Assembly (NCBI RefSeq): GCF_963677685.1
Contig: NZ_OY782186.1
Location: 1,736,001 to 1,800,000 of the forward strand
DNA length: 64,000 nt
Source of the DNA: an uncultured Bacteroides sp.
Lineage (GTDB): Bacteria; Bacteroidota; Bacteroidia; Bacteroidales; Bacteroidaceae
Direction of reading: 5' to 3'
Part shown: piece after piece, positions 56,549 to 64,000 of the stretch
How positions within the stretch are numbered: position 1 is the first letter of the stretch
How the letters are laid out: every line of letters begins with the position of its first letter
Position numbers and translations under genes: made by a program
The notes under the pieces: generated by a model
What the model was told of the DNA's origin: nothing
What the model saw: only the letters and a program-made list of their open reading frames with translations
Database searches by the model: none

Positions 56549-58210
56549 ATGGAATGGTTATATGATTTATTCGTTCAGCATTCGCCTTTGCAGGCAGTGG
56601 TTGTCATCGCATTAATCTCTGCTATTGGCTTGGGATTAGGTAAGATACATTTTTTTGGTATTTCCCTTGGAGTTACTTTTGTCTTTTTTTCTGGTATTTT
56701 GGCTGGTCATCTAGGTTTATCTATTGATTCTCAAATGCTGAATTATGCTGAAAGCTTCGGATTGGTTATTTTTGTATATGCATTGGGCTTGCAAGTTGGT
56801 CCTGGTTTTTTCGCTTCTTTTCATAAAGGTGGGGTGAAGCTTAATATATTGGCTATAACAGTAGTATTAGTTGGTACTGTGCTTACATTATTAACGACTA
56901 TTTTTACTGGAATTTCATTACCTGATACTGTTGGTATTTTATGTGGAGCAACGACGAATACTCCTGCTTTGGGTGCAGCTCAACAAACGCTGAATCAGCT
57001 AGGACTTGAAAGTACTTCTCCTGCGTTGGGCTGCGCAGTAGCTTATCCGTTGGGAGTAGTAGGTGTTATTTTAGCTATGCTGTTTATTCGAAAACTTTTT
57101 GTTGATAAAGACGATTTAAGGGAAGGTGAAAAGGAAGATAGCAATAAAACTTATATTGCTGCTTTTCAGGTACATAACCCTGCTATTTTTAATAAAAGTA
57201 TTAAAGATATTGCTCATTTAAGTTATCCCAAATTTGTTATCTCTCGTTTATGGAGAGATGGTAATGTAAGTATTCCTACTTCGGAGAAACTTATAAAGGA
57301 AGGTGATAGGTTGTTGGTTATTACTTCGGAAAAAGATGCATTGGCTCTTACAGTACTCTTCGGGCAACAAGAAAATACAGATTGGAATAAAGAAGATATT
57401 GATTGGAATGCTATTGATAGCCAATTGGTGTCGCAACGTATCGTCGTTACTCGTCCGGAATTGAACGGTAAAAAAATGGGTTCACTACGTTTACGTAATA
57501 CTTATGGAATAAATATAAGTAGAGTTTATCGCTCTGGAGTACAGTTATTAGCTACACCGGAATTGACGTTGCAATTGGGCGATCGCTTGACGGTAGTAGG
57601 TGAGGCTGCAGCTATTCAAAATGTAGAGAAAGTTTTGGGAAATACTGTTACGAATCTTAATGAACCTAATTTAGTTGCTGTTTTTGTGGGAATTGTACTT
57701 GGTTTAGCTTTAGGTGCTATTCCACTAGTTATCCCTGGAGTTAGTGCTCCAGTTAAATTGGGACTTGCTGGAGGCCCTATTATTGTTGGTATTCTTATTG
57801 GTACTTTCGGCCCTCGTCTTCACATGGTGACTTACACAACTCGTAGTGCTAATTTGATGCTTAGAGGTTTAGGGCTCTCTATGTATTTGGCTTGTTTGGG
57901 TTTGGATGCAGGTAAGCATTTTTTTGAAACCATAATTCGTCCTGAAGGGATTCTATGGGTAGGTGCTGGTTTTGCATTAACTGTTATTCCTATTCTGATT
58001 GTTGGTATTATTGCTTTGAAATTAATGAAGCTTGATTTTGGATCGGTAGTGGGAATGATTTGCGGGAGTATGGCTAACCCCATGGCTTTGAATTATGCAA
58101 ATGATACCATTCAAGGAGATAATCCATCGGTAGCTTATGCTACGGTTTATCCTTTAAGCATGTTTCTTAGGGTAATTATTGCACAGCTTGTATTATTATT
58201 CTTTCTGTGA
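56549..58210 (+). CDS. AspT/YidE-type putative transporter
   Basis: Membrane protein of 553 residues with about ten helices in two repeated halves, separated by two cytoplasmic TrkA-C (RCK_C) domains (about 190-360; e.g. RLWRDGNVSIPTSEKLIKEGDRLLVI). YALGLQVGPGFF and GATTNTPALGAAQQ occur in the first half and MICGSMANPMALNYAND in the second. Such duplicated AspT/YidE/YbjL proteins are antiporters or unknown exchangers; aspartate:alanine exchange is known only for AspT. Single gene with its own promoter and terminator. Confidence 0.92.
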   Translation: MEWLYDLFVQHSPLQAVVVIALISAIGLGLGKIHFFGISLGVTFVFFSGILAGHLGLSIDSQMLNYAESFGLVIFVYALGLQVGPGFFASFHKGGVKLNILAITVVLVGTVLTLLTTIFTGISLPDTVGILCGATTNTPALGAAQQTLNQLGLESTSPALGCAVAYPLGVVGVILAMLFIRKLFVDKDDLREGEKEDSNKTYIAAFQVHNPAIFNKSIKDIAHLSYPKFVISRLWRDGNVSIPTSEKLIKEGDRLLVITSEKDALALTVLFGQQENTDWNKEDIDWNAIDSQLVSQRIVVTRPELNGKKMGSLRLRNTYGINISRVYRSGVQLLATPELTLQLGDRLTVVGEAAAIQNVEKVLGNTVTNLNEPNLVAVFVGIVLGLALGAIPLVIPGVSAPVKLGLAGGPIIVGILIGTFGPRLHMVTYTTRSANLMLRGLGLSMYLACLGLDAGKHFFETIIRPEGILWVGAGFALTVIPILIVGIIALKLMKLDFGSVVGMICGSMANPMALNYANDTIQGDNPSVAYATVYPLSMFLRVIIAQLVLLFFL

Positions 58211-58276
58211 CTAGGAAATCTAGAGTTAGCTTGGGTAGTTTCTTATTTATCCTTTTTCATTGGTAGCATATAAATG

Positions 58277-58310
58277 AAAAAGGAGTAGTCCAAATAAACA
58301 ACTCCTTTTT
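58277..58310. terminator. Bidirectional hairpin terminator
   Basis: AAAAAGGAGT (58277-58286) with its inverse ACTCCTTTTT (58301-58310), 14-nt loop. Serves the rightward transporter gene and the leftward ligase gene (stop 58321). Confidence 0.78.
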
Positions 58311-58320
58311 TTATACTGTA

Positions 58321-59979
58321 TTACCCTTTTGCTTCCTGATATAAGAAGCGTTTTATACTTTTCTTTGGAGTCTTTTCAAATTCTTCCGGGTATATTTTCA
58401 TTTTAGATATTTGGCTGTAAGTTGGTAACGTTTCGTTGAGAGCTATGCGATTTTCTTCCATAACTCTATTCATATCTTCTTGCTTTAACCCATGGGCAAA
58501 AGCATCGTCAAAATCCGGATAAACTAAACCTACTAACTTATCGTTTTGCTGTACAACAATACTTTCTGCAATGTATGGAAGATTGTTGAGCTTATCTTCA
58601 ATCTCTTCAGGATAGATATTTTGTCCACTACCACTTAGCAACATATTTTTGCTTCTTCCTTTGATAGTGATATTTCCCTCTTTATCCATCAGTGCCAGAT
58701 CTCCTGTATGCAACCATCCATCTTTATCAATCACTTGGGCTGTGGCTTCTTCATTTTTATAATAGCCAAGCATCACATTTGCTCCACGGCAAATAATTTC
58801 TCCTACTGCATTTTCAGGATCAGGAGAAAGTACTTTCACTTCCATTCTAGGCGCCGCTTTGCCGCATGAAGCCGGTTTAAATTTTTTCCAGTCTTCATAG
58901 CAGATAATAGGACCACATTCTGTCATGCCATAACCTACGGTATAAGGGAATTCAATCATCTGTAAAAATTGTTCTATCTCTTGATTGAAAGCTGCTCCAC
59001 CAATAATGATTTCTGCAAAGTTACCGCCGAAAGCATTAATCATTTCTTCGCGGACTGTTGCTTTAATTTTATCATTGATAATAGGAACTTTTAGTAATAT
59101 TTTCATTGCGGGAGTTTGCAATTTGGGAAGTACATTCTTTTTGATGATTTTTTCAATTATCAAGGGAACAGCAACAACTAAATTCGGTTTTATTTCGGCA
59201 AAAGCCTGGAAAATAATTTTGGGACTTGGAATACGAGTGAGGAAATATATCTGGCAGCCAACAGAAAACTCATATAGAAATTCGAAAGCTAGTCCGTACA
59301 TGTGAGCCATAGGAAGCATAGAAACAATTTTGTCTCCCGGATTTAGGCGAAGTACTTCAAAAGCAAATTTAGTGTTCGACCATAAACTGCGGTAAGGTAA
59401 CATCACTCCTTTAGAATAACTTGTAGTTCCTGATGTATAGTTGATTACTGCTAATTCTTCGGGTTGGTCTTTGTGGTAATTAATATGCTCTTGTCTAAAG
59501 TTTTTGGGATATTTTTTCCCAAAAAGTTCATTTAAATGTTCACGAGCATGGGTAAGCTTTTCGCTTCGAGATATTAATACGGAAAAATCGTTTATTAGTA
59601 TAATACCTTCCAATAGGGGCATTGCTGCCTCATTTAGAGCTTCCCAAGTTACATCTCCTACAAAGAGAAATTTGGCTTCGGAATGATTTACAATGTTATG
59701 CACATTGTCAGCTTTAAACTCATGTAAGATCGGAACAATAATTGCTCCATATGTTAACGTGGCTAGAAAGGCAACTCCCCAATGAGAACAGTTTTTGCCG
59801 CAAATGGCTATTTTGTCTCCTTTTTGAATCCCACTCTCTTCAAATAGTATATGAATTTTTTCTATTTTACGGGCTACGTCTTTATATTGTAAAGTAGCTC
59901 CTTTATAATCGGTTAAAGCATCCAGATCCCAGTTTTCTATAATACTGTTCTGAATGTAAGCGATAAAACTTTGTTCCAT
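58321..59979 (-). CDS. Long-chain acyl-CoA ligase (AMP-binding)
   Basis: Acyl-adenylate-forming enzyme of 552 residues. Motifs: P-loop YTSGTTSYSKGVMLPYRS, GYGMTECGPIICY, GWLHTGDLALMDKEGNITIKGRSKNMLLSGSGQNIYPEEIE (core TGD and hinge), and C-terminal KIYPEEFEKTPKKSIKRF. It charges fatty acids or similar with CoA; the closest type is FadD, but chain length is unknown. Promoter TATCTTTG (60008-60015, minus) lies inside the longer frame that reaches 60039, so the start must be further in: ATG 59979 (MEQSFIAYIQ) is used, or 59991. Confidence 0.9.
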   Translation of the reverse strand: MEQSFIAYIQNSIIENWDLDALTDYKGATLQYKDVARKIEKIHILFEESGIQKGDKIAICGKNCSHWGVAFLATLTYGAIIVPILHEFKADNVHNIVNHSEAKFLFVGDVTWEALNEAAMPLLEGIILINDFSVLISRSEKLTHAREHLNELFGKKYPKNFRQEHINYHKDQPEELAVINYTSGTTSYSKGVMLPYRSLWSNTKFAFEVLRLNPGDKIVSMLPMAHMYGLAFEFLYEFSVGCQIYFLTRIPSPKIIFQAFAEIKPNLVVAVPLIIEKIIKKNVLPKLQTPAMKILLKVPIINDKIKATVREEMINAFGGNFAEIIIGGAAFNQEIEQFLQMIEFPYTVGYGMTECGPIICYEDWKKFKPASCGKAAPRMEVKVLSPDPENAVGEIICRGANVMLGYYKNEEATAQVIDKDGWLHTGDLALMDKEGNITIKGRSKNMLLSGSGQNIYPEEIEDKLNNLPYIAESIVVQQNDKLVGLVYPDFDDAFAHGLKQEDMNRVMEENRIALNETLPTYSQISKMKIYPEEFEKTPKKSIKRFLYQEAKG

Positions 59980-60007
59980 TCTTTTGCACATTTGTTTTGA
60001 ATCTGTG

Positions 60008-60015
60008 CAAAGATA
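60008..60015 (-). promoter_or_regulatory. Promoter -7 box for the acyl-CoA ligase gene
   Basis: Minus-strand TATCTTTG, with ATTG 21 nt further upstream. It rules out the longer start at 60039. Confidence 0.6.
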
Positions 60016-60133
60016 TAGCTTTATCTTTTTAATCCACAATAAAAAAGGTAGAAAAGAATCAGATATAGATTGTTTAGTGAATAGTTCGAGATCAAAATTG
60101 ATTGATTAGCGAAACTTTCTTATGAGCTAGAAG

Positions 60134-61309
60134 CTAAGGTTTTGGGGTCTCTTTTTTAGCGGTTATTTTGTTTATTATTAGTGCAATAGCTCCATCTCCA
60201 GTGACATTACATGCGGTGCCAAAACTATCCATTGTGATATATAAAGCAATCATCAGAGCTTGTTCTTCTTTTCCGAATCCTAATGTGGATTGAAGAATTC
60301 CTAAAGCAGCCATTATAGCACCTCCCGGAACACCTGGAGCGGCAACCATGGTAATACCTAACATGAATATAAATGCGGCGAAAAGAGATAAGTCGTATGG
60401 CATTCCTTGCATAATCATTAGAGCTAAGGCACAAGCGACTATCTTTAGTGTACTTCCAGACAAATGGATGGTAGCACAAAGAGGTATAACAAATCCAGCT
60501 ATTTTAGGATCAACTCCATTTTTTTTAGCTTGTTCAAGTGTTACAGGGATAGTGGCGGCAGAAGATTGAGTACCTAATGCCGTAAAATAAGCGGGCATCA
60601 TTCGTCCTAATAGCTTGAATGGGTTTCGTTTTACGAACAGGGCGGCGACAGAGTACTGAAATATAAGTAAAAAAATGTGCATTAGGAAAATTACTCCAAT
60701 GATTTTTATGAATACAATCAGTATAGAATAAACTTCTCCACTATAAGTCATGTTGAGAAATATTCCAAAAATATAAAGAGGAAGTAAAGGTAGAATTGCA
60801 TCGCTTATTAACTTTAGGATGATCTCTTGAAAGTTATGAGCAACTTCTTTTAGTGTGTTATTATGCATGCTCGCTAGTCCTAATCCAATGGTGAAAGCCA
60901 GAACGAGAGAAGTCATGACACTCATTAACGGAGGAATAGCAACAGAAAAAAAAGGAGTGATTTTTTCTACTTGTTCTATCGTTTGTATAGGGCTTCCTGG
61001 AGTTATTATCATAGGGAAAATGCTCTGCCCTACAGAATAGGATAGAAATCCTGAAAACAGAGTAGCCCCGTATGCTATAAATACGGTTATTAATAAAAGC
61101 CTACCTGCATTCTTACCTACATCAGATATAGCTACAGTGACTAAAGCTAGTATGATTAATGGAATAGCAAAACCTAAAAACTCACTAAAAAACTCGTTAA
61201 ATGTAACGAAAAGACGTATGATGGGAGCGGGTAGTAGGTGTCCAAAGGCGATGCCTATTATAATAGCAATAATTATGCGAGTTAACAGACCTATGTGTTT
61301 AATCTTCAT
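60134..61309 (-). CDS. Dicarboxylate/amino acid:cation symporter (DAACS)
   Basis: Membrane transporter of 391 residues. GLTRIIIAIIIGIAFGH-type first helix (LLTRIIIAIIIGIAFGHLLP), then re-entrant loop AALGTQSSAATIPVTLEQAKKNGV (serine-rich HP1), LCATIHLSGSTLKIVACALAL, and GVPGGAIMAALGIL with MDSFGTACNVTGDGAIALIINK in the end, typical of the GltP/DctA/SstT family. It moves dicarboxylates, glutamate, aspartate or serine with H+ or Na+. The start ATG 61309 is used rather than 61369 because TACTTTTG at 61331-61338 (minus) is its -7 box. Confidence 0.9.
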   Translation of the reverse strand: MKIKHIGLLTRIIIAIIIGIAFGHLLPAPIIRLFVTFNEFFSEFLGFAIPLIILALVTVAISDVGKNAGRLLLITVFIAYGATLFSGFLSYSVGQSIFPMIITPGSPIQTIEQVEKITPFFSVAIPPLMSVMTSLVLAFTIGLGLASMHNNTLKEVAHNFQEIILKLISDAILPLLPLYIFGIFLNMTYSGEVYSILIVFIKIIGVIFLMHIFLLIFQYSVAALFVKRNPFKLLGRMMPAYFTALGTQSSAATIPVTLEQAKKNGVDPKIAGFVIPLCATIHLSGSTLKIVACALALMIMQGMPYDLSLFAAFIFMLGITMVAAPGVPGGAIMAALGILQSTLGFGKEEQALMIALYITMDSFGTACNVTGDGAIALIINKITAKKETPKP

Positions 61310-61330
61310 AATATAATCGTTGATAATAGG

Positions 61331-61338
61331 CAAAAGTA
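61331..61338 (-). promoter_or_regulatory. Promoter -7 box for the symporter gene
   Basis: Minus-strand TACTTTTG, exact TAnnTTTG. A TTTG (61354-61357) is 15 nt upstream, shorter than the usual spacing. It decides the start at 61309. Confidence 0.5.
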
Positions 61339-61413
61339 GTAATTTCTGCCGAACAAATAGAGTAAGCATATCGTTTATAATCCAAAATAATTAATTAAAA
61401 AATAACATATAAG

Positions 61414-62889
61414 ATGATAAGTAATAAGAAATCGGATATTGGCCTTATCGGCCTGGCTGTGATGGGAGAGAACCTTGCCTTAAATATGGAAAGCAAAGAT
61501 TGGCAAGTGTCGGTTTATAACCGTACAGTTCCTGGTGTGGAAGAAGGAGTGGTTGAACGTTTCGTAAATGGGCGTGCTAAAGGAAAAAAGATAGAAGGAC
61601 ATAATGATATAAAAGATTTTGTTGCATCGGTAGCAGCTCCTCGAAAAATCATGATGATGGTGCGAGCCGGTAAAGCGGTAGATGAATTGATGGAGCAATT
61701 ATTTCCTCTTCTTTCTCCCGGAGATGTTTTAATTGATGGTGGTAATTCAAACTTTGAAGATACCAATAGACGAGTTGACTTGGCTGAGTCTGAAGGCTTT
61801 CTTTTTGTTGGCTCAGGTGTTTCAGGTGGTGAAGAGGGTGCTTTGAATGGTGCTTCTATCATGCCAGGAGGATCATCCGCTGCATGGCCTATCGTTAAAC
61901 CGATCTTGCAAAGTATCGCTGCGAAAGCTCCCGATGGCACTCCTTGCTGTGATTGGGTAGGACCTGCTGGTTCTGGTCACTTTGTAAAAATGATCCATAA
62001 TGGCATTGAATATGGAGATATGCAGTTGATCGGCGAAGCTTATTGGGTCATGAAACATCTTTTAAAAATTGATAATGAGGAGATAGCATCTATTTTTGAT
62101 CGTTGGAATGATGGCAAATTGCGTAGCTATTTGATTGAGATTACTGCTAATATTCTTCGTCATAAAGATAAATCAGGAGATTATCTAGTTGATAAAATAT
62201 TGGATGCTGCGGGACAAAAAGGTACAGGTAAGTGGTCTGTTATTAATGCAATGGAATTAGGAATGCCATTAGGGTTGATAGCGACTGCTGTTTTTGAGCG
62301 TAGTTTATCTGCTCAGAAGGAGTTACGTGTATTAGCTTCGGAAGATTATAAGCACGATCATGAACAAGGTATCTATGATAAGATACAGTTGGAACAAAAT
62401 ATCTATTCAGCTCTTTATGCCTCTAAATTAGTCTCTTATGCCCAAGGATTTGCGGTGCTTCAAAAAGCTTCAGATTCCTTTAACTGGAGTTTAGATTTAT
62501 CATCTATTGCTCGTATGTGGCGTGGTGGATGTATTATACGTAGTGTATTCCTGAATGATATTGCAGCTGCATTTGAAGATGGTAATAAGCCACAACATCT
62601 TTTAATTGCACCTTATTTTAAAGAAGAAATGAAGCAGTTGTTACCTGGGTGGAAAAAGCTTGTTGCTCAATCTATCGCAGAAGAATTACCTGTTCCAGCA
62701 TTTTCTTCGGCTCTTAATTATTTTTATTCCTTGGTTTCTGAAAACCTTCCTGCTAATATGGTACAAGCACAACGCGATTATTTTGGAGCTCATACCTTTG
62801 AACGTGTCGATAATATACGTGGAAAATTCTTTCATGAAAATTGGACTGGTCATGGAGGAGAGACAAAGTCGGGTACTTACAATGTATAA
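61414..62889 (+). CDS. gnd: 6-phosphogluconate dehydrogenase (decarboxylating)
   Basis: Enzyme of 491 residues in the oxidative pentose-phosphate pathway; oxidises and decarboxylates 6-phosphogluconate to ribulose 5-phosphate. Seen: Rossmann GLIGLAVMGENLALNM; VDRVD-type region YNRT in SVYNRTVPG; GSGVSGGEEGA; and catalytic GHFVKMIHNGIEYGDMQ (Lys192). The C-terminal NNIRG-type ending is VDNIRGKFFHENWTGHG. Length is standard for the long-chain (NADP) class. The gene is followed after 19 nt by zwf. Confidence 0.96.
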   Translation: MISNKKSDIGLIGLAVMGENLALNMESKDWQVSVYNRTVPGVEEGVVERFVNGRAKGKKIEGHNDIKDFVASVAAPRKIMMMVRAGKAVDELMEQLFPLLSPGDVLIDGGNSNFEDTNRRVDLAESEGFLFVGSGVSGGEEGALNGASIMPGGSSAAWPIVKPILQSIAAKAPDGTPCCDWVGPAGSGHFVKMIHNGIEYGDMQLIGEAYWVMKHLLKIDNEEIASIFDRWNDGKLRSYLIEITANILRHKDKSGDYLVDKILDAAGQKGTGKWSVINAMELGMPLGLIATAVFERSLSAQKELRVLASEDYKHDHEQGIYDKIQLEQNIYSALYASKLVSYAQGFAVLQKASDSFNWSLDLSSIARMWRGGCIIRSVFLNDIAAAFEDGNKPQHLLIAPYFKEEMKQLLPGWKKLVAQSIAEELPVPAFSSALNYFYSLVSENLPANMVQAQRDYFGAHTFERVDNIRGKFFHENWTGHGGETKSGTYNV

Positions 62890-62908
62890 CTGTTAGATAA
62901 AATAAATT

Positions 62909-64000
62909 ATGACTAATAATAAATACACGGACCATCCTTTTGTAATGGTTATATTTGGTGCTTCTGGTGATTTGACGAAACGTAAGCTAATGCCCGCAAT
63001 TTACTCTTTATACAAAGAAGGACGTTTGCCAAAAGAGTTTTCAGTATTGGGTGTAGGGCGTACGATATATACGGATACAAACTATCGTTCACACATCTCT
63101 GAAGAGATGAAACGCTTTGTGAAGCAGGAAGATCTAGATGAAAAATTGGTTGAAACTTTTTTACCACATCTTTCTTATCTTTCTATTGATCCCTCCCAAG
63201 AAAGTGAATATGGACAATTGGACTCCCGTTTGAAAGATTTAAGTGGTGAGGAACATCCTGAGAATTTATTGTATTATCTTGCTACTCCTCCTTCTTTATA
63301 CGGGGTTATTCCGTTACATCTGAAAAAATGGAAATTAAATAGTAAATTTTCTCGTATTATTGTGGAGAAACCGTTTGGATACAATTTGGAATCGGCTCAG
63401 GAATTAAATCGTATCTATGCTTCGGTTTTTGATGAACATCAAATTTATCGTATTGATCATTTCTTGGGAAAGGAAACTGCTCAAAATCTTTTAGCATTTC
63501 GTTTTGCTAATGGTATTTTTGAACCGTTATGGAATCGGAATTATGTGGATTATGTGGAAGTGACAGCGGTGGAAAATATGGGTATTGAGCAAAGAGGCGG
63601 TTTTTATGATACTACAGGTGCTTTGCGAGATATGGTTCAAAATCATTTGATACAATTAGTTGCACTTACTGCCATGGAACCTCCGGTATCATTTAATGCT
63701 GACAGCTTTAGAAATGAGGTAGTAAAGGTGTATGATTCGTTGACACCTTTGACTGAAATTGACTTGGATGAGCATATTGTACGAGGACAATATACTGCTT
63801 CCGGGTCTAAAAAGGGATACCGAGAAGAGAAAAATGTAGCTTCAGATTCTCGTACGGAAACATATATTGCAATGAAAATTGGTATCAATAATTGGCGTTG
63901 GAATGGGGTGCCGTTTTATATTCGTACAGGCAAGCAAATGCCTACTAAAGTAACAGAGATAGTAGTGCATTTTAAAGAAACACCACATCAGATGTTCCAT
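62909..64000 (+). CDS. zwf: Glucose-6-phosphate dehydrogenase, 3' end outside window
   Basis: First enzyme of the oxidative pentose-phosphate pathway. 364 complete codons lie in the window and the frame is still open at the end. The start MTNNKYTDHPF leads to the nucleotide-binding GASGDLTKRKL (17-27), EKPFG (substrate loop), and the substrate motif RIDHFLGKE (181-189; usually RIDHYLGKE). LRDMVQNHLIQ follows. It begins 19 nt after the gnd stop, so gnd and zwf form an operon, probably continuing with a lactonase gene outside the window. Confidence 0.96.
   Translation, partial: MTNNKYTDHPFVMVIFGASGDLTKRKLMPAIYSLYKEGRLPKEFSVLGVGRTIYTDTNYRSHISEEMKRFVKQEDLDEKLVETFLPHLSYLSIDPSQESEYGQLDSRLKDLSGEEHPENLLYYLATPPSLYGVIPLHLKKWKLNSKFSRIIVEKPFGYNLESAQELNRIYASVFDEHQIYRIDHFLGKETAQNLLAFRFANGIFEPLWNRNYVDYVEVTAVENMGIEQRGGFYDTTGALRDMVQNHLIQLVALTAMEPPVSFNADSFRNEVVKVYDSLTPLTEIDLDEHIVRGQYTASGSKKGYREEKNVASDSRTETYIAMKIGINNWRWNGVPFYIRTGKQMPTKVTEIVVHFKETPHQMFH

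Overview
The window looks like chromosomal DNA of a Bacteroides-type gut anaerobe. Supporting features are low GC, SusC/SusD genes with a hybrid two-component regulator, promoters of the TAnnTTTG type, and start regions that mostly lack Shine-Dalgarno sequences. No transposase, integrase, phage gene, CRISPR array or rRNA gene was seen. About 40 protein genes and two tRNA genes are described, plus one small gene that has lost its start codon and one stretch of probable gene debris.

Layout. 1-2351: the end of a PAP2 phosphatase gene and a double-ATPase ABC protein. 2395-8166: a redox/electrophile-defence neighbourhood. It has a minus-strand DoxX-YceI-quinone reductase-HxlR operon, a divergent CurA-type reductase with an Old Yellow Enzyme, and a nitroreductase-like lipid-exported or periplasmic protein. 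8636-11522: universal stress protein, double PRC-barrel protein and amino acid permease. 11592-16368: a decayed HYC-type small gene, an orphan TonB-dependent outer-membrane protein, a DoxD-DoxA fusion and a small membrane protein. 16452-18421: DNA-alkyl repair (Ogt), an inositol-phosphatase-family enzyme and a DUF2007 protein.

18500-36239 is a polysaccharide utilisation locus. A six-gene operon (type-B carboxylesterase, SusC, SusD, esterase with an N-terminal CBM48-like domain, two GH3 glycosidases) is divergent from a 1367-residue hybrid sensor (HTCS), and another secreted esterase is convergent with the sensor. It encodes many esterases and exo-glycosidases but no recognisable endo-glycanase, so its target is probably a small ester-decorated glycoside or oligosaccharide. 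It is followed by two tandem S41-family lipoproteins, one of which has lost both catalytic residues.

39257-53585 is mixed: O-acetylhomoserine sulfhydrylase, GNAT, MnmA; a VIT1-NhaC-LuxR operon; a putative metal TonB receptor with a His/Cys-rich small protein and a membrane protein; a gene-poor stretch with palindromes; exported MsrAB; gene remnants; and an M13 peptidase. 53722-64000 carries the uncharacterised NifU-like/GGGtGRT pair, tRNA-Glu(CUC), tRNA-Ser(GCU), a YidE-type transporter, an acyl-CoA ligase, a dicarboxylate symporter, and gnd followed by zwf (cut by the window end), the oxidative pentose-phosphate genes.

All family names come from motifs read by eye; no database search was run. 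Several starts were moved from the longest reading frame to an internal ATG because a promoter, signal peptide or lipobox places the start there.
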